The notes: generated by a model not told the origin, from the letters alone. A stretch of 64,000 nucleotides of DNA from Pandoraea sputorum (GCF_000814845.2 NZ_CP010431.2:868001-932000), one strand, 5' to 3'; shown: positions 44,666-53,296, counted from the stretch's first letter. Translations and numbers: made by a program.

Positions 44666-45334
44666 GTGCTATATTCCGCAGAACCAAACCGTAACGATTT
44701 TCGCGACTGCCTTGCACGCATGAACGAATCCAGGGAAAGCGAAGACCGGCCACGCCCAGCGTCTGCACGCCCGCCTGCGGACGAAGCACTTATGGCTGCG
44801 CGCGAGGAACTCGGCGCGATGCTGATTGCTGTCGCGAACGAAGATCGCGAGGCGTTCGCTGCGCTCTATCGAAAGACGTCGGCACGGATCTTCGGTGTGA
44901 TCGTGCGCATGGTGTCCGATCGTGCGGAAGCCGAGGATCTGCTGCAGGACGTCTATATCAACGTGTGGCGGCGCGCTTCGGCATTCGATGCCTCCCGTGG
45001 CACGGCGATGACATGGCTGATTACGCTGGCGCGCAACCGCGTGATCGACCGCCTGCGGCAGTCTCGCGAAGCGTCGCTCGACGAGGACCACGCCCTCAGT
45101 ATTCCCGACGACACACCCTCACCGCTGCGCATGGCGGAGGCCAGCGAGGCTCGGCGTCGACTGGAGCACTGCTTGCAACTTCTCCCGCCACAACAACGCA
45201 ATGCCGTATGCGAGGCATTTTTCAGCGGGCTGGCATACAGCGAGCTTGCGGAACGTCTCACAGTCCCGCTGGGCACCGTAAAGAGCTGGATACGTCGCAG
45301 CTTGATGCAGCTAAAAGGGTGTCTTGAACCATGA
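44666..45334 (+). CDS. ECF sigma factor, SigK-like
   Basis: A 222-residue ECF sigma factor. Region 2 includes AFAALYRKTSARIFGVIVRMVSDRAEAEDLLQDVYINVWRRA and the -10-recognition TWLITLARNRVIDRLR; region 4 reads LEHCLQLLPPQQRNAVCEAFF, AYSELAERLTVPLGTVKSWIRRSLMQL. This is the SigK/RpoE-like class controlled by RskA anti-sigma factors. I prefer the GTG at 44666, which has GGAGG five bases upstream; an ATG at 44720 has none. It overlaps the anti-sigma start by 4 bp. Confidence 0.9.
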   Translation: MLYSAEPNRNDFRDCLARMNESRESEDRPRPASARPPADEALMAAREELGAMLIAVANEDREAFAALYRKTSARIFGVIVRMVSDRAEAEDLLQDVYINVWRRASAFDASRGTAMTWLITLARNRVIDRLRQSREASLDEDHALSIPDDTPSPLRMAEASEARRRLEHCLQLLPPQQRNAVCEAFFSGLAYSELAERLTVPLGTVKSWIRRSLMQLKGCLEP

Positions 45335-46167
45335 ACACGCCCTCGCATTCCGATGACGATCTGCGTTGCGCCGAGTATGTGCTCGGTGTGATGGAGGCGG
45401 ACGAACGTCTGGCGCTGGAGCGGGAGACATTGGCGAATCCGGCGTTGCAGGCGCAACTGACGTTCTGGCAGGATCGTCTGACGCCGCTGATCGAAGACTT
45501 GCCGCACGAAGCGCCACCGGATTGGGTGTGGCAGCGTGTCGAGCAGGCGATCCGGCCGAAGCAACCGAGTGCTACGACCCGTGCGACGCCTCAGGCAACG
45601 CCCAACGCGACATCGGCAGGGCTCTGGGATTCTCTGCCACTGTGGCGATGGCTTGGCATCGGCGCGAGCGTTGCCGCGCTGGTGTTGCTCGCCGTGGTGT
45701 TCAAGTTCGCCTTACCGGGTGGCACACCGACGCAATCCGTCTCGCTCGATTATCGAGTGGCGACGATCGCACGGCAGGATGGCGTCGCCCATTGGACCGC
45801 GACCCTCGCGTCGCAACAGGATCAACTCCTTATCGTCCCCGCGAATCGGCCAACGATTGCCGAAAACAAAGTGACCGAGCTGTGGCTGGTGCAGGGCGAT
45901 GCCAAACCCGTCCCGCTCGGCGTTTTCGATCCCGCGCAAACGGTGACGATCCCGCTGTCCAGCACGATGGCCACCGCGTTGCGCAGTTCCGCCGCCGTGC
46001 TTGCCGTATCCCTCGAACCACCGGGGGATCGCCCACCGGACAGCCTACCGGTCCGGTCATCGCGACGGGTGCGCTTCATCCGGCTTGATGCTGCTTGTCA
46101 GATGGAGGAAGCGCTGGCTGCGTTGGGGGCGCTTGGCTTCTCGCAGCGTCATGAATTGATGACGTAG
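45331..46167 (+). CDS. RskA-like anti-sigma factor, C-terminus altered by frameshift
   Basis: A single-pass inner-membrane anti-sigma factor: N-terminal zinc-less anti-sigma domain (RCAEYVLGVMEADERLALE), TM helix near residues 108-130 (LGIGASVAALVLLAVVFKF) and a periplasmic RskA domain (VTELWLVQGDAKPVPLGVFDP). After SLEPPG the frame as read ends in about 47 unusual residues, but the next frame continues with GSPTGQPTGPVIATGALHPA and stops at 46086-46088, exactly the usual end of this family. One extra G in the run at 46023-46027 would restore a protein of about 252 residues. So either the protein has an aberrant tail or the run was miscalled. Confidence 0.88.
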   Translation: MNTPSHSDDDLRCAEYVLGVMEADERLALERETLANPALQAQLTFWQDRLTPLIEDLPHEAPPDWVWQRVEQAIRPKQPSATTRATPQATPNATSAGLWDSLPLWRWLGIGASVAALVLLAVVFKFALPGGTPTQSVSLDYRVATIARQDGVAHWTATLASQQDQLLIVPANRPTIAENKVTELWLVQGDAKPVPLGVFDPAQTVTIPLSSTMATALRSSAAVLAVSLEPPGDRPPDSLPVRSSRRVRFIRLDAACQMEEALAALGALGFSQRHELMT

Positions 46168-46190
46168 AATCCGGGCATCGCAACAAAATA

Positions 46191-46203
46191 TGAATTCTGC
46201 TCA
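46191..46203 (+). promoter_or_regulatory. Imperfect MetR box before metR
   Basis: TGAA-TTCTG-CTCA, seven of eight positions of the TGAA-N5-TTCA MetR consensus, seven bases before the start of the metR-like gene. Suggests autoregulation. Confidence 0.4.
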
Positions 46204-46209
46204 TCCATC

Positions 46210-47100
46210 ATGCTTGACCGTATCCATTTGTCCATCGTTCAGGAGGTGGAAAAGCAGGGGTCGCTGACCGCCGCTGCAGGTGTGCTGCACGTGACGCAGT
46301 CGGCGCTGAGCCACAGCATGAAGAAGCTGGAGCAGCAACTGGGCACCCACATCTGGTTGCGTGAAGGCCGAAGTTTGCGTCTGACGCAGGCCGGTCAATA
46401 TTTGCTGGCGGTGGCCAACCGGGTGCTGCCGCAACTGGATCTGGCCGAGGAGCGCTTGCAGCAGTTCGCGCAGGGTGAGCGGGGCGCGCTGCGCATCGGC
46501 ATGGAATGCCACCCTTGTTACCAGTGGTTGCTCAAAGTCGTGTCGCCCTATCTGGCCGCGTGGCCGGACGTCGATGTCGACGTCAAACAGAAATTCCAGT
46601 TCGGTGGCATTGGTGCGCTGTTCGGTTACGAGATCGATCTGCTGGTCACGCCCGATCCGCTGAACAAGCCAGGACTCGTCTTCGAGCCGGTGTTCGATTA
46701 CGAACAGGTGCTGGTCGTTGCCAGCAACCACAAGCTGGCCAACGAGCCATACATCAAGCCCAGGCAACTGACCAATGAGGTGCTGGTGGCTTATCCGGTG
46801 CCGGTCGACCGTCTGGATATCTACAACATGTTCCTCACACCGGCGGGCATTACGCCGAAGCGCCATAAACCCATCGAAACCACCGACATCATGATGCAGA
46901 TGGTCGCGAGCGGTCGTGGTGTGGCGGCGCTACCTCGCTGGCTCGTGCTGGAGTACGCGGACAAGATGGACGTGGTGCCCGTCCGACTGGGCAAGAACGG
47001 TATCGCTAAGCACATCTATCTGGGCGCTCGCGAGGCCGATATGGAGACCGATTATCTGCGCGCATTTATCGAGCAGGCGAAGCACCCCGCCAAGGTCTGA
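46210..47100 (+). CDS. metR: MetR-type LysR regulator
   Basis: A 296-residue LysR protein whose effector domain follows E. coli MetR: LRIGMECHPCYQWLL (MetR: IECHSCIQWL), FDYEQVLVVASNHKLA, VAYPVPVDRLDIYNMFLTPAGITP and MMQMVASGRGVAALPRWLV. The HTH reads GSLTAAAGVLHVTQSALSHSMKKLEQQLG. MetR senses homocysteine and activates methionine genes. Instead of being divergent from metE it lies in tandem upstream of queH-mesX-mesD, with a strong MetR box in between. Confidence 0.88.
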   Translation: MLDRIHLSIVQEVEKQGSLTAAAGVLHVTQSALSHSMKKLEQQLGTHIWLREGRSLRLTQAGQYLLAVANRVLPQLDLAEERLQQFAQGERGALRIGMECHPCYQWLLKVVSPYLAAWPDVDVDVKQKFQFGGIGALFGYEIDLLVTPDPLNKPGLVFEPVFDYEQVLVVASNHKLANEPYIKPRQLTNEVLVAYPVPVDRLDIYNMFLTPAGITPKRHKPIETTDIMMQMVASGRGVAALPRWLVLEYADKMDVVPVRLGKNGIAKHIYLGAREADMETDYLRAFIEQAKHPAKV

Positions 47101-47120
47101 CGTTTCGTTGCAGTGATTCA

Positions 47121-47137
47121 CATGAATGGTATTCATG
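47121..47137 (+). promoter_or_regulatory. MetR operator upstream of queH
   Basis: CATGAAT-GGT-ATTCATG, a perfect 7-3-7 palindrome containing an exact TGAA-N5-TTCA MetR consensus (47123-47135), 87 bp before the queH ATG. The 47101-47223 gap is AT-rich and holds no gene. Confidence 0.75.
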
Positions 47138-47223
47138 GAAATATGAGAATTTATCGATTTTCATAATGGTGGGTCGGACACCATAATCCGAAGCTCATAG
47201 TCCGATGTACGCGGGCGTTATTC

Positions 47224-47907
47224 ATGGAGCTTCTCGTGGTGTCCGCAATCGAACGCAAGCCATTGGCATTACCCGGCGGGCACAAGAAGGTGTTGCTGCA
47301 CTCATGCTGCGCGCCGTGCTCCGGTGAAGTCATGGAGGCCATTCAGGCTTCCGGCATCGACTTCACGATCTTCTTCTACAACCCGAATATCCATCCGCTC
47401 AAGGAATACGAGCTTCGCAAGAACGAGAACATCCGTTTTGCCGAGAAGTTCGGGATTCCGTTCGTCGACGCCGATTACGACCGCGACAACTGGTTCGAAC
47501 GTGCCAAAGGTATGGAGCACGAACCGGAGCGCGGCGTGCGCTGCACGATGTGCTTCGACATGCGCTTCGAGCGCACCGCGCTGTATGCCCATGAGCATGG
47601 CTTTCCGGTCATCACGAGTTCGCTCGGGATCTCGCGCTGGAAAAACATGCAGCAGATCAACGATTGTGGCGTGCGCGCAGCGTCTCACTATCCCGACATG
47701 CTGTACTGGGAATACAACTGGCGCAAAGGCGGCGGGTCCGCTCGCATGATCGAGATCAGCAAGCGCGAGAACTTCTACCAGCAAGAGTACTGCGGCTGCA
47801 TTTATTCGCTGCGCGACACGAACAAGCATCGTGTGGAGAGCGGTCGTGAGCGCATTCAACTCGGCGTGACGTTCTACGGTGACGGCACCGCAGAACAGGG
47901 CGAGTAA
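47224..47907 (+). CDS. queH: QueH-type epoxyqueuosine reductase family protein
   Basis: A 227-residue QueH (DUF208) protein. Iron-sulfur and metal-binding motifs: HSCCAPC at residues 26-32, RCTMCFDMR in the middle, and EYCGCIYS near the C-terminus; the [12 protein letters not shown] segment is also typical. QueH makes queuosine by reducing epoxyqueuosine in tRNA, independent of cobalamin. Here it is the first gene of a MetR-box operon with mesX and mesD, an unexpected place for a tRNA-modification enzyme. The ATG at 47224 lacks a ribosome site; GTGs at 47236 or 47239 follow GGAG at good distance and may be the true start. Confidence 0.88.
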   Translation: MELLVVSAIERKPLALPGGHKKVLLHSCCAPCSGEVMEAIQASGIDFTIFFYNPNIHPLKEYELRKNENIRFAEKFGIPFVDADYDRDNWFERAKGMEHEPERGVRCTMCFDMRFERTALYAHEHGFPVITSSLGISRWKNMQQINDCGVRAASHYPDMLYWEYNWRKGGGSARMIEISKRENFYQQEYCGCIYSLRDTNKHRVESGRERIQLGVTFYGDGTAEQGE

Positions 47908-47940
47908 GTTTCAATTTCAGAATCAGAGCGTCAGATCATC

Positions 47941-48924
47941 ATGAGTCAAGATTTCACATTCGCCATCAAGCGCATTCCTTTCGACGAGGACTATCGTCCG
48001 TCGGACAACACGCGCATCACGACCAATTTTGCTAATTTGGCCCGTGGCAGCCGCCGCCAGGAAAACCTGCGCAACACCCTCCAGATGATCGACAACCGTT
48101 TCAATGCGCTGGCGCATTGGGACAATCCGAAGGGCGACCGTTACACCGTCAAGCTCGACATCATTTCCGTCGAAATGAGCATTGGCGGTGAAAATAATGG
48201 GACCGCGCTTCCGCTGATCGAAATATTGAAAACCAGTATTTTCGACAAGAAGAACAACGTGCATATCGACGGCATGGCAGGGAACAACTTCTCCTCCTAT
48301 GTGCGCGATTACGACTTCAGCGTGCTCTTGCTGGCGCACAACAAGGACCAGCCGAAGTTCGGCACGCCGGAGAACTTCGGCGACCTGCATGGCAAGCTGT
48401 TCAAGTCGTTCGTGAACTCGGACACTTACAAAGCCAACTTCAACAAGCAACCTGTCATTTGCCTGAGCGTGTCGAGCACGCGCACCTACCGTAGAACGGC
48501 CAATGTGCACCCTGTGCTGGGCACCGAATACCTGCAGGACGAGTATTCGCTGACCGATGAATACTTCGCGAAGATGGGCTTGAGAGTTCGCTATTTCATG
48601 CCTCGCAATAGCGTCGCGCCTCTGGCTTTCTATTTCTCCGGCGATTTGCTCGGCGATTACACGGATCTCGAACTGATCAGCACGATCAGCACGATGGACA
48701 CGTTCCAGAAGATCTATCGCCCTGAGATTTACAACGCGAATTCCGCCGCAGGGGAATCCTATCAGCCGAGCCTGAAGCATCAGGATTACTCGCTGACTCG
48801 CATTGTCTACGATCGAGAAGAACGTAGCCGTCTGGCTATCGAGCAAGGGAAGTTTGTCGAGGAGCACTTCGTCAAACCCTACCGCGCCACGCTTGATCAG
48901 TGGTCCGCTAACTACGCTCATTGA
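47941..48924 (+). CDS. mesX: MesX (DUF1852), oxygen-dependent partner of MesD
   Basis: A 327-residue protein of the DUF1852 family, recognised by its length, its start (QDFTFAIKRIPFDEDYRPSDNTRITTNFANLARG in order) and its position directly before a short MetE-like protein. DUF1852 (MesX) is known to be required, together with oxygen, for methionine synthesis by MesD-type core methionine synthases; its chemistry is not established. No signal peptide or membrane segment. 33 bp after queH, 26 bp before mesD. Confidence 0.85.
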   Translation: MSQDFTFAIKRIPFDEDYRPSDNTRITTNFANLARGSRRQENLRNTLQMIDNRFNALAHWDNPKGDRYTVKLDIISVEMSIGGENNGTALPLIEILKTSIFDKKNNVHIDGMAGNNFSSYVRDYDFSVLLLAHNKDQPKFGTPENFGDLHGKLFKSFVNSDTYKANFNKQPVICLSVSSTRTYRRTANVHPVLGTEYLQDEYSLTDEYFAKMGLRVRYFMPRNSVAPLAFYFSGDLLGDYTDLELISTISTMDTFQKIYRPEIYNANSAAGESYQPSLKHQDYSLTRIVYDREERSRLAIEQGKFVEEHFVKPYRATLDQWSANYAH

Positions 48925-48950
48925 CTCACTTAAACGCAAGGTCATTCATC

Positions 48951-49979
48951 GTGAAAAAATTGTTGCCGACTTCGACTGCAGGTAGCTTGCCGAAACCGTC
49001 CTGGCTCGCAGAACCCGAGAAACTCTGGTCGCCCTGGAAGCTGGAAGGCGAAGAATTGGTACAGGGCAAGCAAGATGCACTGCGTCTGTCTCTGCAAGAG
49101 CAGCAGCACGCAGGCATTGATATCGTCAGCGACGGCGAGCAGACGCGTCAGCATTTCGTGACGACGTTTATCGAACACCTGAGCGGCGTGGACTTCAATA
49201 ACCGTCAGACCGTGCGAATTCGCGACCGCTACGACGCGAGCGTGCCGACGGTCGTGGGCGCTGTCGCCCGTCAAAAGCCGGTGTTCGTCGAAGACGCGAA
49301 GTTCTTGCGTGCGCAGACCAAGCAGCCGATCAAGTGGGCGCTGCCCGGCCCGATGACGATGATCGACACGCTGTACGACGATCACTACAAGAGCCGCGAA
49401 AAGCTGGCCTGGGAATTCGCCAAGATTCTCAATGAGGAAGCGAAGGAACTGGAAGCAGCGGGCGTCGACATCATTCAATTCGACGAACCGGCATTCAACG
49501 TCTTCTTCGACGAAGTCAACGAATGGGGCGTGGCGACGCTGGAGCGCGCCATCGAAGGGCTCAAGTGCGAAACCGCCGTTCACATTTGCTACGGCTATGG
49601 CATCAAAGCCAATACGGACTGGAAGAAGTCGCTGGGCACGGAGTGGCGTCAGTATGAAGAAGCCTTTCCGAAGCTGCAAAAATCCAGCATCGATATGATC
49701 TCGCTGGAATGCCACAACTCGCATGTGCCCATCGATCTGATCGAGCTCATTCGCGGCAAGAAGGTGATGGTCGGGGCCATTGACGTGGCCTCCGAAACCA
49801 TCGAAACGCCGGAAGAAGTCGCCAGCACGCTGCGCAAGGCATTGCAGTTTGTCGACGCCGACAAGCTCTTTCCGTGCACCAACTGCGGTATGGCGCCACT
49901 GTCCCGTGCGGTGGCACGCGGCAAGCTGGCTGCACTGAGCGCCGGTGCGGAAATCGTGCGTCGCGAACTGTCGAACTAA
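48951..49979 (+). CDS. mesD: MesD-type core methionine synthase (MetE C-domain-like)
   Basis: A 342-residue protein consisting only of the catalytic barrel of cobalamin-independent methionine synthase, without the N-terminal folate domain. Zinc ligands match MetE: His211 and Cys213 in AVHICYGYG, Glu253 in SLECHNS and Cys312 in CTNCGM. N-terminal LLPTSTAGSLPKP and DGEQTRQHF bind homocysteine as in MetE. MesD enzymes use neither methyl-folate nor cobalamin but need MesX and oxygen; methyl source is unknown. GTG at 48951 follows AAGG and aligns with family starts; a TTG at 48921 is less likely. Confidence 0.88.
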   Translation: MKKLLPTSTAGSLPKPSWLAEPEKLWSPWKLEGEELVQGKQDALRLSLQEQQHAGIDIVSDGEQTRQHFVTTFIEHLSGVDFNNRQTVRIRDRYDASVPTVVGAVARQKPVFVEDAKFLRAQTKQPIKWALPGPMTMIDTLYDDHYKSREKLAWEFAKILNEEAKELEAAGVDIIQFDEPAFNVFFDEVNEWGVATLERAIEGLKCETAVHICYGYGIKANTDWKKSLGTEWRQYEEAFPKLQKSSIDMISLECHNSHVPIDLIELIRGKKVMVGAIDVASETIETPEEVASTLRKALQFVDADKLFPCTNCGMAPLSRAVARGKLAALSAGAEIVRRELSN

Positions 49980-50106
49980 GTGCTAAGCCGTCAGGCGCAA
50001 GTCGGCCCGTAAGATGTCGTGACCGATCCGAAACAATCGGGGGGGCGCGCGACGCACGGGTTGGCTTGCGCCAATCGAATTGCCCCTCGGTATTTCCCCC
50101 TCAGCT

Positions 50107-50607
50107 ATGTCACTTCCCCGTCCGGCCATCGAACCACTGCGCTTTCGTGAAGCGCTCGGGCACTACGCTTCCGGTATTACGATCATTACGTCGCACATCG
50201 ACGACGAGCCGTTAGGCTTCACTTGTCAGTCGTTCTATAGCGTGTCGACGACTCCGCCGCTGGTGTCGTTCAGCGTGATGGCGACGTCGGCCAGCTATCC
50301 CAGGATCCGTCAGGCGGGACGCTTCGCCGTCAACATCCTGTCGGGAGAACAAGCGGACATTTCCAACCAGTTCGCCCGACGAGGCACCGACAAATGGCGC
50401 GGCGTCGATTGGCAGACCTCGCCGCTGGGCAACCCGATCATTCCGGGAAGTCTTCACTGGCTGGATTGCGAAATCTACGCCGAACACGCCGCAGGCGATC
50501 ACATGATTGTGATCGGCGAAGTGAAGGCGTTAGACGCGCAGGATGCTGCGGCGAATCAGCCGTTGTTGTACTTCAAAGGGCAATATCGCAACATTGCCGA
50601 TCACTGA
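50107..50607 (+). CDS. Flavin reductase domain protein linked to mesX-mesD
   Basis: A 166-residue split-barrel flavin reductase: LRFREALGHYASGITIITSH, GFTCQSFYSVSTTPPLVSFSVM, GRFAVNILSGEQ, and a conserved C-terminal LLYFKGQYRNI. It probably makes reduced flavin for MesX or an unidentified oxygenase step (inference). It is on the same strand 127 bp after mesD and is clearly different from the reductase at 28052. The gap contains no recognised promoter or terminator, so co-transcription with mesD is possible. Confidence 0.85.
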   Translation: MSLPRPAIEPLRFREALGHYASGITIITSHIDDEPLGFTCQSFYSVSTTPPLVSFSVMATSASYPRIRQAGRFAVNILSGEQADISNQFARRGTDKWRGVDWQTSPLGNPIIPGSLHWLDCEIYAEHAAGDHMIVIGEVKALDAQDAAANQPLLYFKGQYRNIADH

Positions 50608-50633
50608 CGGCCGCTTTGCGCCCCCTGTATAGA

Positions 50634-51053
50634 TCACTCAAGTTCGCCCACTGCAAGGTCGAAGCCTTCGTCGAGCCATCCGGTAACACCGCCCATCATC
50701 ACCTTCACTGGCCGTCCCAACTGTGCCAGCCGAATGGCCCCTCGCGTTGCGCCGTTGCAGTGCGGTCCCGCGCAGTAGGTCACGAAAAGCGTGTCGTCCG
50801 AATATTCGGCGAGCTTCGACGCGATGATCTTGCCGTGCATCAAGTTCACTGCGCCACGTATGTGCCCGCGGGCAAACAGCGCCGGGCTTCGAACGTCGAG
50901 CAACACGAAGCCGGGTGATCCGCTGGTCAGTGCACTGGCAACATCGGAGCAATCGGTTTCAAATTGTAGCGACGCGCGAAAGTGGGCGAGTGCAGCAGCG
51001 CTCTCGGCGGCGGGGATAGCGGTGACGGCGTTCTTTTCGCTGAGGGTGGACAT
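50634..51053 (-). CDS. Rhodanese-like domain protein
   Basis: A 139-residue single rhodanese domain: PGFVLLDVRSPALFARGHIRGAVNL, an active-site loop VTYCAGPHCNGA with Cys94 and Cys99 and a basic follow-up, then GRPVKVMMGGVTGWLDEGF. Rhodaneses transfer sulfane sulfur from thiosulfate or persulfides; the double-Cys loop is unlike the classic CxxGxR sequence. Divergent from the FtrA-type regulator across 126 bp, a pairing I believe is common in Burkholderiaceae. Confidence 0.88.
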   Translation of the reverse strand: MSTLSEKNAVTAIPAAESAAALAHFRASLQFETDCSDVASALTSGSPGFVLLDVRSPALFARGHIRGAVNLMHGKIIASKLAEYSDDTLFVTYCAGPHCNGATRGAIRLAQLGRPVKVMMGGVTGWLDEGFDLAVGELE

Positions 51054-51179
51054 AGGTTGGATCGAAGGAAAATGCGGTACGCGTGAAGCCCGGGTAGCGC
51101 GATTCGGGAGCCCTCATTTTGCCGCTGCGGCGTCAAGCCGATAAGTGTCGCAAATGACAATATCCGGTAACATTACGCC

Positions 51180-52154
51180 ATGAAAAATCGTCTTGTCATT
51201 GCGTTGGCGTATGACCGGCTCTGTACTTTCGAGTTTGGCTGCGTCACCGAATTGTTCGCGCTGGAGCGCCCCGAGCTCGGTGTCGACTGGTATCGCTTCA
51301 GCGTTTGCGCTATCGAGCCCGGACCGTTGCGTGCGGCCGGTGGCATCACCGTTGCCGCGCCCTATGCGCTCAAGCGACTCGACAGTGCTGACACGATTGT
51401 GGTGCCCGGGTGGCGCGATCCGGACGAAGTGCCGCCCGAGGCGCTGCTCAAGAAGATTCGCGCAGCCCATCGGCGTGGCGCACGTCTTTGCTCGATCTGT
51501 TCGGGCGTATTTGTGTTGGCTGCGGCTGGCGTGCTCGATGGCAAGACAGTGACCACCCACTGGCGCTACGCCGAGAAATTGCAACAGCGTTACCCGAACG
51601 TGCGCGTACAGTCGGACGCGCTGTATGTCGACGAAGGTCAGATCATTACGTCGGCGGGATCGGCAGCGGGGCTCGACATGCTCCTCCATCTGGTGCGACG
51701 GGATTACGGGAGTGCAGTGGCCAATCGGGTTGCCCAGCGGCTTGTGGTGCCTCCGCACCGCGAGGGCGGTCAGGCGCAGTTTGTGCCGCGCCCCATGCCG
51801 CGTGACGAAAGTGGACGTCTGGCGAAGTTGATCGATTGGGTGCGCCAACACCCGGCTTTACCGCACACGCTGCGCTCGCTTGCCGAAAGGGCGGCGATGA
51901 GTCCACGCACCTTGCAGCGGCATTTTCAGGACGCTACCGGCATGGCGCCTTATGAATGGCTGACGCACGAGCGTGTGGCGGTGGCGCGAGAGCTACTTGA
52001 AGCACAACCGTCCATGCCGATGCAGCGCATCGTCGAGCTGGCAGGCTTCGGCTCGGAGGAATCGATGCGCAGACATTTCCGACGCATCGCCCATACAAGT
52101 CCGGCCGCATATCGGGAGAAGTTTGGCCACGACGCACGAACGCGGAAGGTTTGA
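51180..52154 (+). CDS. ftrA: FtrA/GlxA-type regulator (DJ-1/PfpI plus AraC domains)
   Basis: A 324-residue regulator. Residues 1-190 form a DJ-1/PfpI domain (VVPGWRDPDE, SICSGVFVLAAAGVLDGKTVTTHWRY in parts, with the nucleophile-elbow Cys), the rest an AraC DNA-binding domain with two HTHs (HTLRSLAERAAMSPRTLQRHF and MQRIVELAGFGSEESMRRHFRR). Members sense small amines or reactive compounds. Divergent from and likely controlling the rhodanese gene. Confidence 0.88.
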   Translation: MKNRLVIALAYDRLCTFEFGCVTELFALERPELGVDWYRFSVCAIEPGPLRAAGGITVAAPYALKRLDSADTIVVPGWRDPDEVPPEALLKKIRAAHRRGARLCSICSGVFVLAAAGVLDGKTVTTHWRYAEKLQQRYPNVRVQSDALYVDEGQIITSAGSAAGLDMLLHLVRRDYGSAVANRVAQRLVVPPHREGGQAQFVPRPMPRDESGRLAKLIDWVRQHPALPHTLRSLAERAAMSPRTLQRHFQDATGMAPYEWLTHERVAVARELLEAQPSMPMQRIVELAGFGSEESMRRHFRRIAHTSPAAYREKFGHDARTRKV

Positions 52155-52333
52155 TCGGTAAAACCATACCTTCTTCAGCCGCCGACTCCGATCCGGAACT
52201 GCCGGTCACGGATGCACGGTAGCCAGCCCGGAAACCGCCGTCCGACACCGCTCGGCTGCAACGCACGCACGCGATGGTCACTTCCGGATCGTGCATGCGC
52301 TTGAGCGCATTAGCGCCATTAAGGCACTCACGA

Positions 52334-53296
52334 TCAGAGATACGCCGGTTCCACCATGCTAAAAATGCGACGGGTCGCGCCGTCGGGGGACCCTGCAAGT
52401 CCTCGGGAGACGCGCCAGAACGTTTCCAGAAACGCCAGTGCTGCGCCTTGCAGCGGCTCGTATCTACGGGTGATCAGGCACGTCGTAATCTCGTCGTTGA
52501 TCGCATCAAAATCGAGAGCTACAAAACGGTCGCGCATGTCCGGGGTCTCGATCAACGGCCAGGGGACTGCCGTCAGCATGTCGGTCGAGCGCACGATCGC
52601 TAGTGCAGCGCTGACCGACCGTGCGAAGTGACAACGCTGCACCGCCTCGTCTCGTTGGTCTTCCAGCAACGCACGAATAGCCTGTGCCGTGCGTTCCATC
52701 GAACGGCTTAGCAGCCAGTCGTAACCCCGCAGATCGGCGATCGTGCGCGCGCCTGCCGCCCGATGCCCCGGGCGGCAAACCACCGCGAACGAGTACGTGT
52801 AGATCGGCCGGATCTCCAGCGCGCGCTCTTGCCCTGCGTCAGGACTTGGACCGAATGCGAAATCCAATTGCCCGTTGCGCACCGCCGGGTAGTCGCCTCC
52901 AAGATGCTCGGCGATATCGAGCTGAACGTCCGGACGTTGTTCCCGAAAATCCCGTACGACCGCTGGAATCACGCCATGCATCAACCATGGGGTGACAGAC
53001 ATGCGAATCGTGCCGCCTCTTTTGGCGGCCGCTTGTGCCACGTCTTCGCTCGCCCGGCTCAGTTGTCCGAGGATCAATCGTGCGTGGGAGAGCAGGGCGG
53101 TGCCAGAGGGTGTGAGTCCCACGCCATCCGCCCGGCGCTCCATCAGCACCACGTTCATCGATTGTTCAAGCTCCCGCAGCGCCTTGCTGACAGCGGTCGG
53201 CGAGCGGCCGAGCCTACCCGCAGCAGCCCGCACGCTACCGTGATCGGCCACGGCGACGAGGCATTCCAGTTGATGGAGCTTCAGATCGGACGACAT
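52334..53296 (-). CDS. LysR-family regulator divergent from a porin/amidase cluster
   Basis: A 320-residue LysR protein: HTH LHQLECLVAVADHGSVRAAAGRLGRSPTAVSKALRELEQSMNVVLMER in order, effector domain containing DVQLDIAEHLGGDYPAVRNGQLDFAFGPSPD and GYDWLLSRSMERTAQA. Similar to the TsaR/CbI-like group by general look only. Divergent from a porin-hydrolase-transporter operon across 241 bp containing a 17-bp palindrome; it should activate that operon with its substrate as effector. Confidence 0.88.
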   Translation of the reverse strand: MSSDLKLHQLECLVAVADHGSVRAAAGRLGRSPTAVSKALRELEQSMNVVLMERRADGVGLTPSGTALLSHARLILGQLSRASEDVAQAAAKRGGTIRMSVTPWLMHGVIPAVVRDFREQRPDVQLDIAEHLGGDYPAVRNGQLDFAFGPSPDAGQERALEIRPIYTYSFAVVCRPGHRAAGARTIADLRGYDWLLSRSMERTAQAIRALLEDQRDEAVQRCHFARSVSAALAIVRSTDMLTAVPWPLIETPDMRDRFVALDFDAINDEITTCLITRRYEPLQGAALAFLETFWRVSRGLAGSPDGATRRIFSMVEPAYL

